From NCBI RefSeq assembly GCF_014218705.1, contig NZ_JABBJF010000001.1, positions 124,001 to 188,000 on the forward strand: DNA of 64,000 nt, read 5' to 3'. The notes under the pieces are model-generated. The model was not told the DNA's origin. It was given only the letters and a program-made list of their open reading frames with translations, and ran no database searches. The position numbers were made by a program, and so were the translations under genes. The first letter of the stretch is position 1. Each line of letters starts with the position of its first letter. Below are positions 9,802-20,243 of this stretch, in pieces. This stretch comes from Kluyvera sichuanensis (GTDB lineage: Bacteria; Pseudomonadota; Gammaproteobacteria; Enterobacterales; Enterobacteriaceae).

Positions 9802-10608
9802 TTAGCGGTCTTTACGCCAGGCGTCGGCGGTCAGCGCCTCGCCAAAGTGGCCCGCAATCAGGCGCTTGGTTAAATCGTGCAGCGGGGAGGCCAGCACGTC
9901 GGCGGTGCTGCCGCGTTCTACCACTTCCCCCTGGTGCATCACCAGCACCTGATCGCTAATGTGCTTCATCATGCCCAAATGCTGGGTCACGTAGATATAG
10001 GAGATACCCTGTTTTTCCTGCAGCTCCAGCATCAGGTTCACCAGCTGCGAGCGCATCGACATATCGAGTGAAGCCAGCGCTTCATCGCAGATAATCACTT
10101 TTGGACGCAGGATCAGCGCGCGGGCCAGGCCCAGACGCTGTTTCTGCCCCGGCGCCAGCATATGCGGGTAGTAGCTGACGTGGTCCGGCAGCAGGCCGAC
10201 CAGGCGCAGGGTGTCGATAATCTGCTTCTGGCGCGCTTCCGGTTCGAGATCGGTGTTGAGACGAAGCGGGAAATCGAGGATCTGGGAAATACGCTGACGC
10301 GGGTTCAGCGAGGTGCTCGGATCCTGGAAGATCATGCGGATACGCTGGCTGCGGAACGAGTAGTCGCCGAACTCCAGCGGATGGTCGTCAATCAGCAGCT
10401 CGCCGGTGGTCGGTTCCACCATCCCCGCCAGCATTTTTGCCAGCGTTGATTTGCCCGAGCCGTTCTCGCCGATAATCGCCAGCGTCTGCTTTTCACGCAG
10501 GGTAAAGCTCAGCGGTTTGACCGCCTGCAGCGTCTGACGATGGAACCATCCGGTGCGGTAGCGAAAGGTCTTACTCAGATTACGCACTTCAAGCAAGGTT
10601 TCGACCAT
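9802..10608 (-). CDS. sapF: Sap peptide ABC transporter ATPase SapF
   Basis: A 268-residue ABC ATPase, last gene of sapABCDF. Walker A GENGSGKST is normal, but the signature is LAPGQKQ instead of LSGGQ and the Walker B region reads VIICDEALASLD, features shared with E. coli SapF. Sap proteins are linked to antimicrobial-peptide resistance in Salmonella, and to putrescine export and potassium uptake in E. coli. It is separated from sapD by a single base, so the two are translationally coupled. Confidence 0.96.
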   Translation of the reverse strand: MVETLLEVRNLSKTFRYRTGWFHRQTLQAVKPLSFTLREKQTLAIIGENGSGKSTLAKMLAGMVEPTTGELLIDDHPLEFGDYSFRSQRIRMIFQDPSTSLNPRQRISQILDFPLRLNTDLEPEARQKQIIDTLRLVGLLPDHVSYYPHMLAPGQKQRLGLARALILRPKVIICDEALASLDMSMRSQLVNLMLELQEKQGISYIYVTQHLGMMKHISDQVLVMHQGEVVERGSTADVLASPLHDLTKRLIAGHFGEALTADAWRKDR

Positions 10609-10609
10609 T

Positions 10610-11602
10610 TCACTCTTTCTCCATGTTCAGCGGGAAATGACAGGCGAACAGGTGGTTCTTCGCACCCGTCAGGCGCGGGGTTTCAATACATTTGCGCTGG
10701 GCGTAAGGGCAGCGCGGCCCCAGACGGCAGCCCATCGGCAGCTGCTCCAGCAGCGGGATCGCACCAGAGAGCGTGTTCAGGCGGCTTTTATGCGGCATGG
10801 AACGGCCAAAGTCAGGAATCGCGCGGATCAGCGCCTGGGTATACGGGTGATGCGGAATGGTCACCAGCTCTTCGCTTGGCGCACTCTCCACCGTCTGCCC
10901 GCAGTACATGACGTTAATCTTATCCGCCCAGTGGGTCAGCATCTGCAAATCGTGGGAGATCAGCAAAATGGTGGTGTTGTTGTTCTGGTTAAGACCGGTG
11001 AGCAGGCGGAAGATCTGCGCCTGAGTGGTCGGCTCCATGGCATTGGTCGGCTCATCGGCAATCAGCAAACGCGGCTGATTGGCCAGCGCGATAGCGATCA
11101 TCACCTTCTGACACTCCCCTTCGGTCAGCTCGTAGGGGAAGCTGCGCATTGCGTCTTTGTGGTCTTTAATCCCCACGCGGTGCAGCAGTTCGATAGCGCG
11201 GCGTTTACGCCAGCCCAGGCGCTGCCACCAGTGGCCTTTAAAGGTCCAGCCTGGAATGTTCTGCATCAGCTGTTCACCGATACGTTCAGATGGATCGAGA
11301 CAGGACTGCGGCTCCTGGAAAATCATCGACACGTTGTGGCCGACTAGCTTGCGGCGTTCACGGTTGGACAGGCGCAGCAGGTCGATATCATCAAAACGCA
11401 TACGGTCAGCCGTCACGCGCCAGTTATCTTTAGTGACGCCGCAAATCGCTTTGGCGATCAGGCTCTTGCCCGAACCGGACTCGCCGACCAGCCCGCGAAT
11501 TTCACCTTCGGCCAGCGTCATGCTGACGCGGTCCACGGCCTTCACCCAGCCTTCGTTGGTCTTAAATTCTATGGTTAGGTTGCGAATATCAAGTAACGGC
11601 AT
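10610..11602 (-). CDS. sapD: Sap peptide ABC transporter ATPase SapD
   Basis: A 330-residue ABC ATPase partner of SapF. Walker A is GESGSGKSL; the signature is degenerate (LTEGECQ) and Walker B is [12 protein letters not shown]. The C-terminal extension carries the oligopeptide-transporter cysteine region ([16 protein letters not shown]), which in this ABC subfamily can bind an Fe-S cluster. Its start shares one base with the sapC stop. In E. coli SapD is also associated with the Trk potassium system. Confidence 0.96.
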   Translation of the reverse strand: MPLLDIRNLTIEFKTNEGWVKAVDRVSMTLAEGEIRGLVGESGSGKSLIAKAICGVTKDNWRVTADRMRFDDIDLLRLSNRERRKLVGHNVSMIFQEPQSCLDPSERIGEQLMQNIPGWTFKGHWWQRLGWRKRRAIELLHRVGIKDHKDAMRSFPYELTEGECQKVMIAIALANQPRLLIADEPTNAMEPTTQAQIFRLLTGLNQNNNTTILLISHDLQMLTHWADKINVMYCGQTVESAPSEELVTIPHHPYTQALIRAIPDFGRSMPHKSRLNTLSGAIPLLEQLPMGCRLGPRCPYAQRKCIETPRLTGAKNHLFACHFPLNMEKE

Positions 11603-12492
11603 TATTCCACCCCCGCGTTGATGGCACGGCGAATGCCATCGCCCAGCAGGTTAACCAGCAGGACGCTGACCATAATGGCCGCACCCGGCAGCATCACCGT
11701 CCACGGTGCAACGTAGATAAGCTCCAGCGCATCGCCCAGCATCGCGCCCCATTCCGGAGAAGGAAGTTGTGCACCCAGATCAAGGAAGCCCAGCGCGGCG
11801 ATATCCAGAATCGCCATCGACAGCGCGCGGGTGATTTCGGTCACGAGCCCTGCGGCAATGTTCGGTAAAATCGCAAACCACAGAATGTTGAGCGTCGAAG
11901 CGCCGTCGAGGCGGGCGGCGATAACGTAGTCACGCTCCAGCTCGTCGTGCACCATGCTGTAAATCGAGCGCACCATGCGCGGCAGCAGCGCCAGCCAGAC
12001 GGCGAACATGGCATGCGACAGGTGCGGGCCAGCAAAGGCGACCACGATAATCGCCAGCAGCAGCGAAGGGATGGAGAGCAGGGTGTCGAGAATATGGTTC
12101 AGCACCGCCGAGCGCAGGCCACGCGTTGAGCCGGCAAAGGCGCCGAGCCCCAGGCCGAAGACGGTTGCCCCCAGCGTAACCACAAACGCACCGCCAACGG
12201 TGGGCGCCGCGCCGCTCAACAGGCGGCTTAACACATCGCGGCCCAGGTCATCGGTGCCAAGGAAGAATGACACTTCACCGTAGCGTGACCATGACGGCGG
12301 CAGCAGTTGATAACCGAGGAACTGCTGGTCGATGCCGTACGGGGCAAACCAGCCGCCGAATACGCACACCAACACCAGCCCGATGCAGCCGTAAAAACCA
12401 ATCATTGCCGTGGTATCGCCGTAAAACTTACGCCACACGGTGCGCAGGGCACCCGGCGTACGCTTCTCGAGATAGACGCTATCGTAAGGCAT
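11602..12492 (-). CDS. sapC: Sap peptide ABC transporter permease SapC
   Basis: A 296-residue inner-membrane permease with the OppC-like N-terminal helix and the cytoplasmic EAA-type loop ([20 protein letters not shown]) that docks the ATPases. It matches E. coli SapC in length and in the start MPYDSVY. It overlaps sapB by 14 bases and sapD by one. Confidence 0.96.
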   Translation of the reverse strand: MPYDSVYLEKRTPGALRTVWRKFYGDTTAMIGFYGCIGLVLVCVFGGWFAPYGIDQQFLGYQLLPPSWSRYGEVSFFLGTDDLGRDVLSRLLSGAAPTVGGAFVVTLGATVFGLGLGAFAGSTRGLRSAVLNHILDTLLSIPSLLLAIIVVAFAGPHLSHAMFAVWLALLPRMVRSIYSMVHDELERDYVIAARLDGASTLNILWFAILPNIAAGLVTEITRALSMAILDIAALGFLDLGAQLPSPEWGAMLGDALELIYVAPWTVMLPGAAIMVSVLLVNLLGDGIRRAINAGVE

Positions 12493-13444
12493 ACCATTCC
12501 TTATGTTTCAGTGGGTTAGCCATGGCACCCAAAATATCGGAGATCACGTTCACAATGATCACCAGCGCGCCAATCACCATCACACCGGCGGAGATCGCCG
12601 CATAGTCCTGCTGGCGAATGGCGTTAATCAGCCAGCGCCCCAGGCCCGGCCAGCTAAAGACCATTTCGGTGATCATCGCCAGCGTCAGCATGGTAGAAAA
12701 CTGCAGCCCCAGACGCGGGATCACCGGCGGCAGGGCGTTATGCAGCACGTGGCGGCGCAGAATGGTCAGGCGAGAGACCCCGCGCGTCGCGGCGGCTTTC
12801 ACGTAGTTGGTGTCATATACCGCGATGGTGCTGATACGCATCAGGCGCACTACCTCAGTGGTTGGTGCAACCGCCAGCGTCAGCACCGGCAGCACCATAT
12901 GGCGCAGGGCGCTGATGATCATTTCATGTCGCCACGGTGAGTCGGAAAGCCAGGCGTCAATCAGCGCGAAGCCGGTGACGTTTTTCACTTCATACAGCAG
13001 GTCAAAGCGCCCGGAAACCGGCAGCCAGCCCAGCGTCAGCGAGAAGAACAGGGTAAGCAGCAGCGCCAGCCAGAACACCGGAATAGAAAAGCCGAGCAGC
13101 GCGAAAAAGCTGATGACCTTATCCTGCCACTTGTTGCGGGTGATTCCGGCCAGCATGCCGACGGGAATGCCGACCAGCAGGGCGAAGCCAAACGCCAGGA
13201 TGCAAAGCTCCATGGTTGCCGGGAATACTTCCCGCAGCTGTTCGGATATCGGCTGGCCGTTGATGCTGGAGACGCCGAAATCCCAGTGCATCACGCTTTC
13301 AAACCAGAACACCCACGCGTTCCAGAGTGACGCGCCCTGTAGCGGCGCATGGGGCGTGAAATAGCTCAGGCTGAAGCCGACGAAGGTCAGGAAAAAGAGC
13401 GTAACCAGCAGCAGCAACAGACGACGAAGGGTGAAAATAATCAT
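12479..13444 (-). CDS. sapB: Sap peptide ABC transporter permease SapB
   Basis: A 321-residue inner-membrane permease of the OppB type with about six membrane helices and the EAA loop [24 protein letters not shown]. It overlaps sapA by 4 bases (ATGA) and sapC by 14, consistent with one tightly coupled sapABCDF operon. Confidence 0.96.
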   Translation of the reverse strand: MIIFTLRRLLLLLVTLFFLTFVGFSLSYFTPHAPLQGASLWNAWVFWFESVMHWDFGVSSINGQPISEQLREVFPATMELCILAFGFALLVGIPVGMLAGITRNKWQDKVISFFALLGFSIPVFWLALLLTLFFSLTLGWLPVSGRFDLLYEVKNVTGFALIDAWLSDSPWRHEMIISALRHMVLPVLTLAVAPTTEVVRLMRISTIAVYDTNYVKAAATRGVSRLTILRRHVLHNALPPVIPRLGLQFSTMLTLAMITEMVFSWPGLGRWLINAIRQQDYAAISAGVMVIGALVIIVNVISDILGAMANPLKHKEWYALR

Positions 13445-15090
13445 GGTTTCTGCACCTTCTCTTCTTTTTCCCGCGACACGCCCGCAAACGAGGCGTTACC
13501 AAACGGACTCAGCACCAGCCCTTTCATATCGTAGCGATAGGCCTGCAGACGCAGCGACGAAGCCAGCGGCAGCACCGGCAGTTCGCGAGCGAGGATCTGC
13601 TGGGCCTCATCGTAGGCATCAATGCGCGATGCCAGCTGCTGGGAGTCCAGCGCTTTGCGCAGCACGCTGTCGAATTCGCGGTTACACCAGTGCGTCAGGT
13701 TGGTCTGCGAGGTGATGGCCGCACAGCTCAGCAGCGGACGGAAGAAGCTGTCCGGGTCGTTACTGTCGGTCGCCCAGCCGGAGAGCGTCAGGTCATGGTT
13801 CATGTCCATCAACCGAGCTTCCTGGAAACGGCCCTCCACCGGCACGATCACCACTTTCACGCCAATCTGCGCCATATCGGCCTGAATCAGCTCGGCGGTT
13901 TTAAGCGGGCTAGGGTTCCAGGCCTGCGAACTGGTCGGCACCCACAGGTGCAGCGTCAGTTTCTGCAAACCTAACGCTTCAAGACGACGACGCGCTTCCT
14001 TCGGGTTGTATTCGGTAATTTTAGCTTCGTTATCGTAAGCCCAGGAGGCGCGCGGCAAAATTGAAGCCGCGGTTTCCGCCGTACCGTAGTAGATCGACTG
14101 CATCAGGCGCTGGTTGTTGATAGCCAGCGACAGGGCGTGTCGCACTTCAGGGTTATTCAGCGGTGGCTTGTCGGTGTTAAACGCCAGATAGGCGATGTTC
14201 ATCCCCGGACGCAGCGTCAGGCGCAGACGCGGGTCGTCGCGCAGAATGGTCAACTGGCTGGCAGCAGGCCAGGCCAGCACGTCGCATTCGCCGGTCAGCA
14301 ATTTGGACAATCGCCCGGTACCGCCGGAGCCTAAATCGACCACCACCTGCGGCATCAGCGGGGTGCCACGCCAGAATGTCGGGTGGCGCTGTAAACGGAT
14401 GTACTGTCCAGCCCGATACTCATCAAGCTGGAACGGCCCGGTGCCGACCGGTTGGCGGTCGAGCAGCTCCTGGTGATCCTGTTTGGTCAGCTTGTCGGCG
14501 TACTCGGCGGACATCACCGAGGCGTAGTGGGTGGCCAGATGCCAGAGGAACGAGGCGTCCGGGCGGGTCAGACGAAACTCCACGGTGTGGTTATCCAGCT
14601 TGCGCACGCTCTGCACGCTATCGGCAAACTGCAGGCTGTCAAAGTAAGGGAAGGCGCCACCGTTGACGTTATGCCACGGATGATTGCGATCGAAAATACG
14701 TTCAAAGGTAAAGACCACATCGTCGGCGTTCAGCGCGCGCGTGGGCGTAAACCAGCGGGTGGTCTGGAACTGCACGTTGTTACGCAGGTGGAAGCGGTAG
14801 GTCGCGCCGTTATCCAGTACTTCCCAGCTTTCGGCAAGTTCCGGCACCAGACGATAGGTGTAAGGGTCAACGTCCAGTAGACGGTCGTACAGCTGAGCCG
14901 CCAGCGTGTCGACAATTAGCCCGCTGCCCGCCTTTTGCGGGTTGAAGGTGTTGACCTGCCCGCTGACGCAGTAGACAAATCCGCTGTCGCGAATATCGCC
15001 GCGAGGGGGGGCTAGCGGTTGCGGTGCGGCAATCGCCTGGCCGCAAAAGAGCCCCAATGCGGCGAGGAAGGATGGCAAATTCAGGCGCAT
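13441..15090 (-). CDS. sapA: Sap ABC transporter periplasmic binding protein SapA
   Basis: A 549-residue family-5 solute-binding protein (E. coli 547). The start was placed at MRLNLPSF, which gives a normal cleavable signal peptide ending near GQAIAA; the longer in-frame start adds 14 residues that would spoil it. The mature N-terminus [20 protein letters not shown] matches SapA. It binds peptides (antimicrobial peptides and possibly haem in relatives) for import by SapBCDF. First gene of the operon; the promoter should lie in 15091-15180. Confidence 0.96.
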   Translation of the reverse strand: MRLNLPSFLAALGLFCGQAIAAPQPLAPPRGDIRDSGFVYCVSGQVNTFNPQKAGSGLIVDTLAAQLYDRLLDVDPYTYRLVPELAESWEVLDNGATYRFHLRNNVQFQTTRWFTPTRALNADDVVFTFERIFDRNHPWHNVNGGAFPYFDSLQFADSVQSVRKLDNHTVEFRLTRPDASFLWHLATHYASVMSAEYADKLTKQDHQELLDRQPVGTGPFQLDEYRAGQYIRLQRHPTFWRGTPLMPQVVVDLGSGGTGRLSKLLTGECDVLAWPAASQLTILRDDPRLRLTLRPGMNIAYLAFNTDKPPLNNPEVRHALSLAINNQRLMQSIYYGTAETAASILPRASWAYDNEAKITEYNPKEARRRLEALGLQKLTLHLWVPTSSQAWNPSPLKTAELIQADMAQIGVKVVIVPVEGRFQEARLMDMNHDLTLSGWATDSNDPDSFFRPLLSCAAITSQTNLTHWCNREFDSVLRKALDSQQLASRIDAYDEAQQILARELPVLPLASSLRLQAYRYDMKGLVLSPFGNASFAGVSREKEEKVQKP

Positions 15091-15180
15091 AGTTTCGTTA
15101 TATTTTCGATTGATCTGCAAAGTGTATCGCACTTACGGCTACCAGGTACAAATCTCTACGTGCAACTGCTTTAAAAGTCA

Positions 15181-17484
15181 TCAAATCAGTGGGGTTAACT
15201 CATATAACACCAGCGCATTGCTCTCCAGCGCGTCAACCACCTGCCAATTTTCCACTACGTCTTCTTCACGCACGCTGAGCGCCGGTCGGGTTTTGTGCGC
15301 AAGCCAGGTCCAGGTCTCCTCATCCGGGCCGCTGCTGCTGTCGATGGCTTCCAGGTGAGGGAACAGCGCCCCGTTGAGCTGGTCGAACAGATGCCGCTTG
15401 ATCTTCCAGCGGCCATTCAGCCCTTGAAGCGCGACCGGATACTGCTGGCGAAAGCGCTGAATAAACGCCTCTTCGCTGGAGAGCCACGGGTTAAAGACCA
15501 CCGGATTACGCAGCAAAAGCTGATAGCGCCCGCGATGATGCAGCAGCAGGATATTTTTATCGTTGACCAGCACATCACCCTGCAGACGCCGCCAGAGCCA
15601 GAGCACCCAGAAAATAGGCCGCGTCAGCCCATGATGGTAGTACAACGCCAGGCTTGAGGTATCAAAGGTGCCGTTGCTTCGCGCTTCACCCTGCTGGCTG
15701 GAGTTAAGCCAGAAGCCGGTAAGCTGCACCTGTTCAGCGAGGCCCAACAGGTTATTCATCAGCAGTGCGCCGCGGAAAAATTCGCCGTTGGTGCGCCGGG
15801 TTGAGCCGGTCAGGGTGTTCCACGACAGCAGCCACAGCGGTAGCGCAAGGTGGTGCTGCCGCAGCGCGCGCTGGATTTGGCGCACTTTGTCGACCGGGTA
15901 GCTCTCGGCGGCGGCCAGCCGGGCACCGTCAAAAGACTGTTGCTGAAAACGCTCGTTGGCATTTGCCGAACAGGCAAGAAAATCGGCCTCTTTTAACAGC
16001 GGCGAGCTGAGGATGACATCGTCAACGGTGCCGTCTTCGGTCGGCGTAAAACGGTGCCAGACCCCGAGTAACGAATCTGGAGACAAGCTTCTGATGATGG
16101 CTTTCTGCTGAGCCCAGATTTCTGCGCTGGCCTGCGGCGACCAGTGCCAGACGAACTGCCAACTGGCAAGCGTAGACGGCGGAAAATGCTGGGCGGCGAG
16201 GGCGAGAAACTGGCGGAGCAGGTCCGGGCGTGTCGTCAGGCTGGTATGCAGTAACACGCGCCAGCCCATGCGCGCCAGAAACGTGAACACCTGCTGTAGG
16301 TTGTACCAGCAAGCGTAACCGACCATCTGCGGGTCGTCCCAGCCTTCGCTGAACAGACGGCTACTGAGAAACGGTTCATGAATATCAATCCCGACAATCG
16401 GGATCTGCGCATGCAGCGCCAGCAAGGACTGACGCACGTCATCGCGCAGCAGATCGTCAAGCTCGCGCAGGGTAATGATGACCTGGCTATGGCGCAGCGG
16501 CACGCGGCGCAGGGGCAGCGTATTTAACGCTATCTGTCGTGACTGCGGATGATGCTGGAGCGGCGGCGGGTTATCCCATGCCTGGATACCCGTGTGGTTC
16601 AGCAGCGCGTACAGCGTTTCAGCGGCCACCGGCAGCGCCTGGTCAGGCACGTTTTCCCGCGCACGCTGGCGGCTGTTCACCGTTGGCTGCTGGCGATACT
16701 GACGGGGCGTCATGCCGTGGCGGCGCTTAAACAGGTCACTCATCACCCGCGCACTGGCAAAACCCTGCTGCTGGGCAATCCGCTGCACCGGTAGGGCGGT
16801 GGTCAGCAACTGCTCGGCGGCTTTCTCTAGGCGTAATGCGGTGATGAACTGCATGAAACTGACGCCCACCTCTTTATGAAACAGGCGGGAGAGCCAGGCC
16901 TCGGACACCCGCTCGGCGCGGGCAATTTCGGCGAGTGAAAGCCGCTGGGTGTACTGCGACTCAATCCGGGCGACCACCTGACGTATGCGATGGCTCCATG
17001 TTGCTGCACCCTGAGGGGTGACGGATTGGCGTGGTTGCTGAAAATGGGTAGCCAGCAGCAGAGCAATTTCACTCATCCAGCGGTTGGCTTCTAGCCGTGC
17101 GTGCGTTTGGTGATTGATGAGATGGGTTATCAGCAGCTGGCGCATCAGCGAGCGCAGCCGGGCTTCATGTTCTAGCGTTGCATGGGGCTGAGCGGCTATC
17201 TGGTAGTCAAAACCGAAAAAATGAGCATCCAGTCGGGTGAGCCAACTGCTGGCGATGGTTAGCGTCATCAGCGCATTGGGCCGTTCGCTACCAAGCTGCC
17301 AGCGCTGGTCAGGATTGATGAGCGCGAGTGCACCATCCTGCAACTTGCGCACACCGGCGACGGTCTCCAGCGTCACCTCTCCCTGAAGGATCCACAGCAG
17401 CGTCAGCGCGGACTGCTCTTCATGAGTCTGATGGCGGACATCCTGCACGGCTAGGAAAAAGTCACTGATTTGCGGCATTGGCAT
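15181..17484 (-). CDS. AraC-family regulator with degenerate GH39-like domain
   Basis: A 767-residue regulator: cupin-like N-terminus (about 1-140), AraC helix-turn-helix pair (about 160-265; SLAEIARAERVSEAWLSRLF then QRIAQQQGFASARVMSDLF), and a C-terminal region (about 310-767) resembling beta-xylosidase family GH39. In GH39 the acid/base lies in a WNEP motif and the nucleophile in a TEWN motif; here the equivalent segments read VWHWSP (about 445-450) and LLSWN (about 551-556), so both glutamates are gone and hydrolysis is unlikely. The ATG at 17484 follows AGGAG. It is divergent from the M20 and MFS genes, its likely targets. Ligand unknown. Confidence 0.8.
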   Translation of the reverse strand: MPMPQISDFFLAVQDVRHQTHEEQSALTLLWILQGEVTLETVAGVRKLQDGALALINPDQRWQLGSERPNALMTLTIASSWLTRLDAHFFGFDYQIAAQPHATLEHEARLRSLMRQLLITHLINHQTHARLEANRWMSEIALLLATHFQQPRQSVTPQGAATWSHRIRQVVARIESQYTQRLSLAEIARAERVSEAWLSRLFHKEVGVSFMQFITALRLEKAAEQLLTTALPVQRIAQQQGFASARVMSDLFKRRHGMTPRQYRQQPTVNSRQRARENVPDQALPVAAETLYALLNHTGIQAWDNPPPLQHHPQSRQIALNTLPLRRVPLRHSQVIITLRELDDLLRDDVRQSLLALHAQIPIVGIDIHEPFLSSRLFSEGWDDPQMVGYACWYNLQQVFTFLARMGWRVLLHTSLTTRPDLLRQFLALAAQHFPPSTLASWQFVWHWSPQASAEIWAQQKAIIRSLSPDSLLGVWHRFTPTEDGTVDDVILSSPLLKEADFLACSANANERFQQQSFDGARLAAAESYPVDKVRQIQRALRQHHLALPLWLLSWNTLTGSTRRTNGEFFRGALLMNNLLGLAEQVQLTGFWLNSSQQGEARSNGTFDTSSLALYYHHGLTRPIFWVLWLWRRLQGDVLVNDKNILLLHHRGRYQLLLRNPVVFNPWLSSEEAFIQRFRQQYPVALQGLNGRWKIKRHLFDQLNGALFPHLEAIDSSSGPDEETWTWLAHKTRPALSVREEDVVENWQVVDALESNALVLYELTPLI

Positions 17485-17653
17485 CTCGTTCTCCTGAGAC
17501 AAAAAACAGCTGTATATTTTTTGTCATAACCAAATCGTATGAAAAATAGTCATATCATTTTCCGTCAATATAAAACAAAAACCTGCACTTTAAAGCCCTG
17601 GCGGCGGCATAAACTCGACGTTATCACCGTGGAGCCATAAAGGGATAACAAAA
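17485..17653. promoter_or_regulatory. Divergent promoter region, AraC-GH39 regulator / M20 gene
   Basis: AT-rich 169-base gap between two divergent start codons. It contains GTCATA repeated in direct orientation (near 17522 and 17548), which could be regulator half-sites. No operator can be proven from the sequence. Confidence 0.35.
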
Positions 17654-18826
17654 ATGACACATCCTATTGTTGAAGCATTGCAGAGCCGTGAGGCGGAATT
17701 TATTGCGCTACGCCGTCGCTTCCACCAACAGCCAGAGATCGGTTTTCAGGAGCATAAAACCAGCGCTGAGGTGGCGAAACTATTGGCCAGTTGGGGTTAT
17801 GAGGTGGACTACGGTCTGGGCGGTACCGGCGTGGTGGGAACGTTAAAAGTGGGCAGCGGCAGTAAAACGTTGGGGTTGCGCGCGGACATGGACGCGCTAC
17901 CGATGCAGGAGCGCAGCGGTAAGCCGTGGGCCAGCGAAACCGACGGTAGCTTCCACGGCTGTGGTCACGATGGTCACACCACCATGCTGCTTTACGCGGC
18001 GGAATATCTGGCGCGCACCCGTGCGTTCAACGGCACGCTGCATCTGATTTTCCAGCCCGCGGAAGAGTTGCTGTACGGCGGTCGCGTGATGCTGGAAGAC
18101 GGCCTTTTTGCCAAATTTCCCTGCGACCGTATTTTTGGCCTGCACAATATGCCGGGGCAGAAGCTCGGCAAAATAGGCCTGCGTGACGGTGCCATGATGG
18201 CATCGTCCGATACGCTGCATATCGATGTTCAGGGCGTCGGTGGGCACGGCGCGGTGCCTGAACATACCGTCGATGCCACCGTCGTGGCTTGCCATATTAC
18301 TTTGGCACTGCAGACGATAGTGTCGCGAAATATCAGCCCGTTCGATCCGGTGGTGGTGACCGTAGGCAGCATTCAGGCGGGGCAGGCTCCGAACATCATT
18401 AACGATAAAGTACAGATGAAGCTAACGGTGCGCACCTTGAGTGAGTCGGTGCGTAAAACCGTGCTGCAACGCATTCACGATATCGCGGTATCCCAGGCAG
18501 AGAGCTTCAACGCTACCGCCTCACTTACGCACGTTAATGGCAGCCCGGTGTTACGTAACGACCCGCAGGCGAATCAGATGGTGCGTGAGGTGGCCACCTC
18601 GCTGTTTGGTGAACAATCTATCGCCACGGTTAACCCGTTTATGGGCAGTGAAGATTTCGCCTTTATGCTCGAGCAGAACCCTAACGGTGCCTATTTCACT
18701 ATCGGGGCGGGTGATGAGCCGGAACGCTGTATGGTCCACAACCCGGGCTATGACTTTAACGACGATATCCTGCTGACGGGGGCGGCGCTGTGGTGCGGCC
18801 TGACGGAAGATTATCTGCGGGCCTAA
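17654..18826 (+). CDS. M20-family amidohydrolase / metallopeptidase
   Basis: A 390-residue M20D-type zinc hydrolase (hippurate hydrolase, N-acyl-amino-acid amidohydrolase and IAA-amino-acid hydrolase group). Metal-binding and catalytic motifs are clear: RADMDALPM, HGCGHDGH, FQPAEE, and MGSEDFAFM near the C-terminus. No signal peptide, so it is cytoplasmic. It is followed after 25 bases by an MFS gene, and the pair faces an AraC-type regulator. The likely job is cleavage of an N-acylated amino acid whose substrate or product the MFS protein moves; the substrate is not evident. Confidence 0.88.
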   Translation: MTHPIVEALQSREAEFIALRRRFHQQPEIGFQEHKTSAEVAKLLASWGYEVDYGLGGTGVVGTLKVGSGSKTLGLRADMDALPMQERSGKPWASETDGSFHGCGHDGHTTMLLYAAEYLARTRAFNGTLHLIFQPAEELLYGGRVMLEDGLFAKFPCDRIFGLHNMPGQKLGKIGLRDGAMMASSDTLHIDVQGVGGHGAVPEHTVDATVVACHITLALQTIVSRNISPFDPVVVTVGSIQAGQAPNIINDKVQMKLTVRTLSESVRKTVLQRIHDIAVSQAESFNATASLTHVNGSPVLRNDPQANQMVREVATSLFGEQSIATVNPFMGSEDFAFMLEQNPNGAYFTIGAGDEPERCMVHNPGYDFNDDILLTGAALWCGLTEDYLRA

Positions 18827-18851
18827 GTGACGCGCAACCTGAGGGCGAGCC

Positions 18852-20243
18852 ATGAGTACCGTTTCGTTGACTGAAGCGCCGTATGTCGGTACCGACCGAC
18901 TGTTGGCGGGCATTGTGCTAAGCGTGTTGACCTTCTGGCTGTTTGCCCAGTCGGTTATCAACGTGGTTCCTGTCGTAAAAAGCAGTATCGATATTTCGCT
19001 GGAGACGCTCACCCTTGCGGTCAGCCTCAGTGCGCTGTTTAGCGGTTGTTTTGTGGTCGCCAGCGGCGGCCTGGCGGATAAGTTTGGCCGGGTACGCCTG
19101 ACGCTTATCGGCCTGATGCTGAGCATCGTTGGCAGCGTGCTGCTGGTGGTTTCTCAGGGACCGATGTTGTTTCTGGCCGGGCGTGTCGTTCAGGGATTGT
19201 CTGCCGCCTGCATCATGCCAGCGACGCTGGCGCTGATTAAAACCTGGTACGAGGGGCGGGCGCGGCAGCGCGCGGTTAGTTTCTGGGTGATTGGCTCCTG
19301 GGGCGGCAGCGGCCTGTGCTCCTTTGTCGGCGGGGCGATTGCCACCGGGCTTGGCTGGCGCTGGATTTTTGTCTTCTCCATCGCCGCCGCGCTGGCTGCC
19401 TTCCTGCTGATTCGCGGCACGCCAGAAAGCCGAAGCGCCACCGCCGCGCAGCATAAGCTGGACGTTAGCGGACTGCTGAGCCTGGTGGCGGGCCTGGTGC
19501 TGTTTAACCTGTTTATCTCCAAGGGGCATCACTGGGGCTGGACCAGCGGCCTGTCGCTGTCGATGCTGGCAGGCGCCGTGGTGGCGATGGGCTGGTTTAT
19601 CCGCAGCGGTCTGCGCAAAAAGGAGGCCGCGCTTATCGACTTCGCGTTGTTTAACAACCGTTCCTATAGTGCGGCGGTGCTGTCGAACCTGATGCTTAAC
19701 GGCGCGATTGGCACCATGATGATTACCAGCATCTGGCTACAACAGGGGCGACATCTGAGTCCGTTCCAGACCGGGATGATGACGCTGGGCTATCTGGTGA
19801 CCGTGCTGTTGATGATTCGGGTCGGAGAGAAACTGCTCCAGCGCTACGGCGCAAGGCTGCCGATGATGGGCGGCCCGGCCATCGCGATGGTGGGGATTTT
19901 CCTGATTTCCTGCACCTTCCTGGAGACCTGGACCTATATCGTGACCGTCTTTTTCAGCAACGTGCTGTTCGGTTTGGGGTTGGGCTGCTACGCCACACCG
20001 TCGACCGATACCGCCGTCACCAGCGCGCCAGAGAATAAAGTGGGCGTGGCTTCCGGGATCTACAAAATGGGCAGCTCGCTCGGCGGGGCGTTTGGCCTGG
20101 CGATGACCGCTTCGCTCTATGCGCTGTTCCTGCCGCACGGGATGGCGAAGGCGGCACAGTATGCGCTGTGGTTTAACTGCACGCTGTGCCTGGGGGCGAT
20201 AGTGGTGAGTGCGCTACTGCTGCCGCGTCGACGTCAAAGCTGA
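18852..20243 (+). CDS. MFS transporter
   Basis: A 463-residue major facilitator superfamily protein with about 14 predicted membrane helices (DHA2-like topology) and the loop 2-3 motif GGLADKFGRVR. It probably forms a two-gene unit with the upstream amidohydrolase (25-base gap). Substrate and direction of transport are unknown. The last 10 bases overlap the convergent pspF gene. Confidence 0.85.
   Translation: MSTVSLTEAPYVGTDRLLAGIVLSVLTFWLFAQSVINVVPVVKSSIDISLETLTLAVSLSALFSGCFVVASGGLADKFGRVRLTLIGLMLSIVGSVLLVVSQGPMLFLAGRVVQGLSAACIMPATLALIKTWYEGRARQRAVSFWVIGSWGGSGLCSFVGGAIATGLGWRWIFVFSIAAALAAFLLIRGTPESRSATAAQHKLDVSGLLSLVAGLVLFNLFISKGHHWGWTSGLSLSMLAGAVVAMGWFIRSGLRKKEAALIDFALFNNRSYSAAVLSNLMLNGAIGTMMITSIWLQQGRHLSPFQTGMMTLGYLVTVLLMIRVGEKLLQRYGARLPMMGGPAIAMVGIFLISCTFLETWTYIVTVFFSNVLFGLGLGCYATPSTDTAVTSAPENKVGVASGIYKMGSSLGGAFGLAMTASLYALFLPHGMAKAAQYALWFNCTLCLGAIVVSALLLPRRRQS

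Noticed and set aside
17654-18826. M20 gene as AbgA or AbgB (p-aminobenzoyl-glutamate hydrolase)
   Set aside because: Abg needs two subunits plus AbgT in another locus; here there is one subunit next to an MFS gene and an AraC-GH39 regulator.
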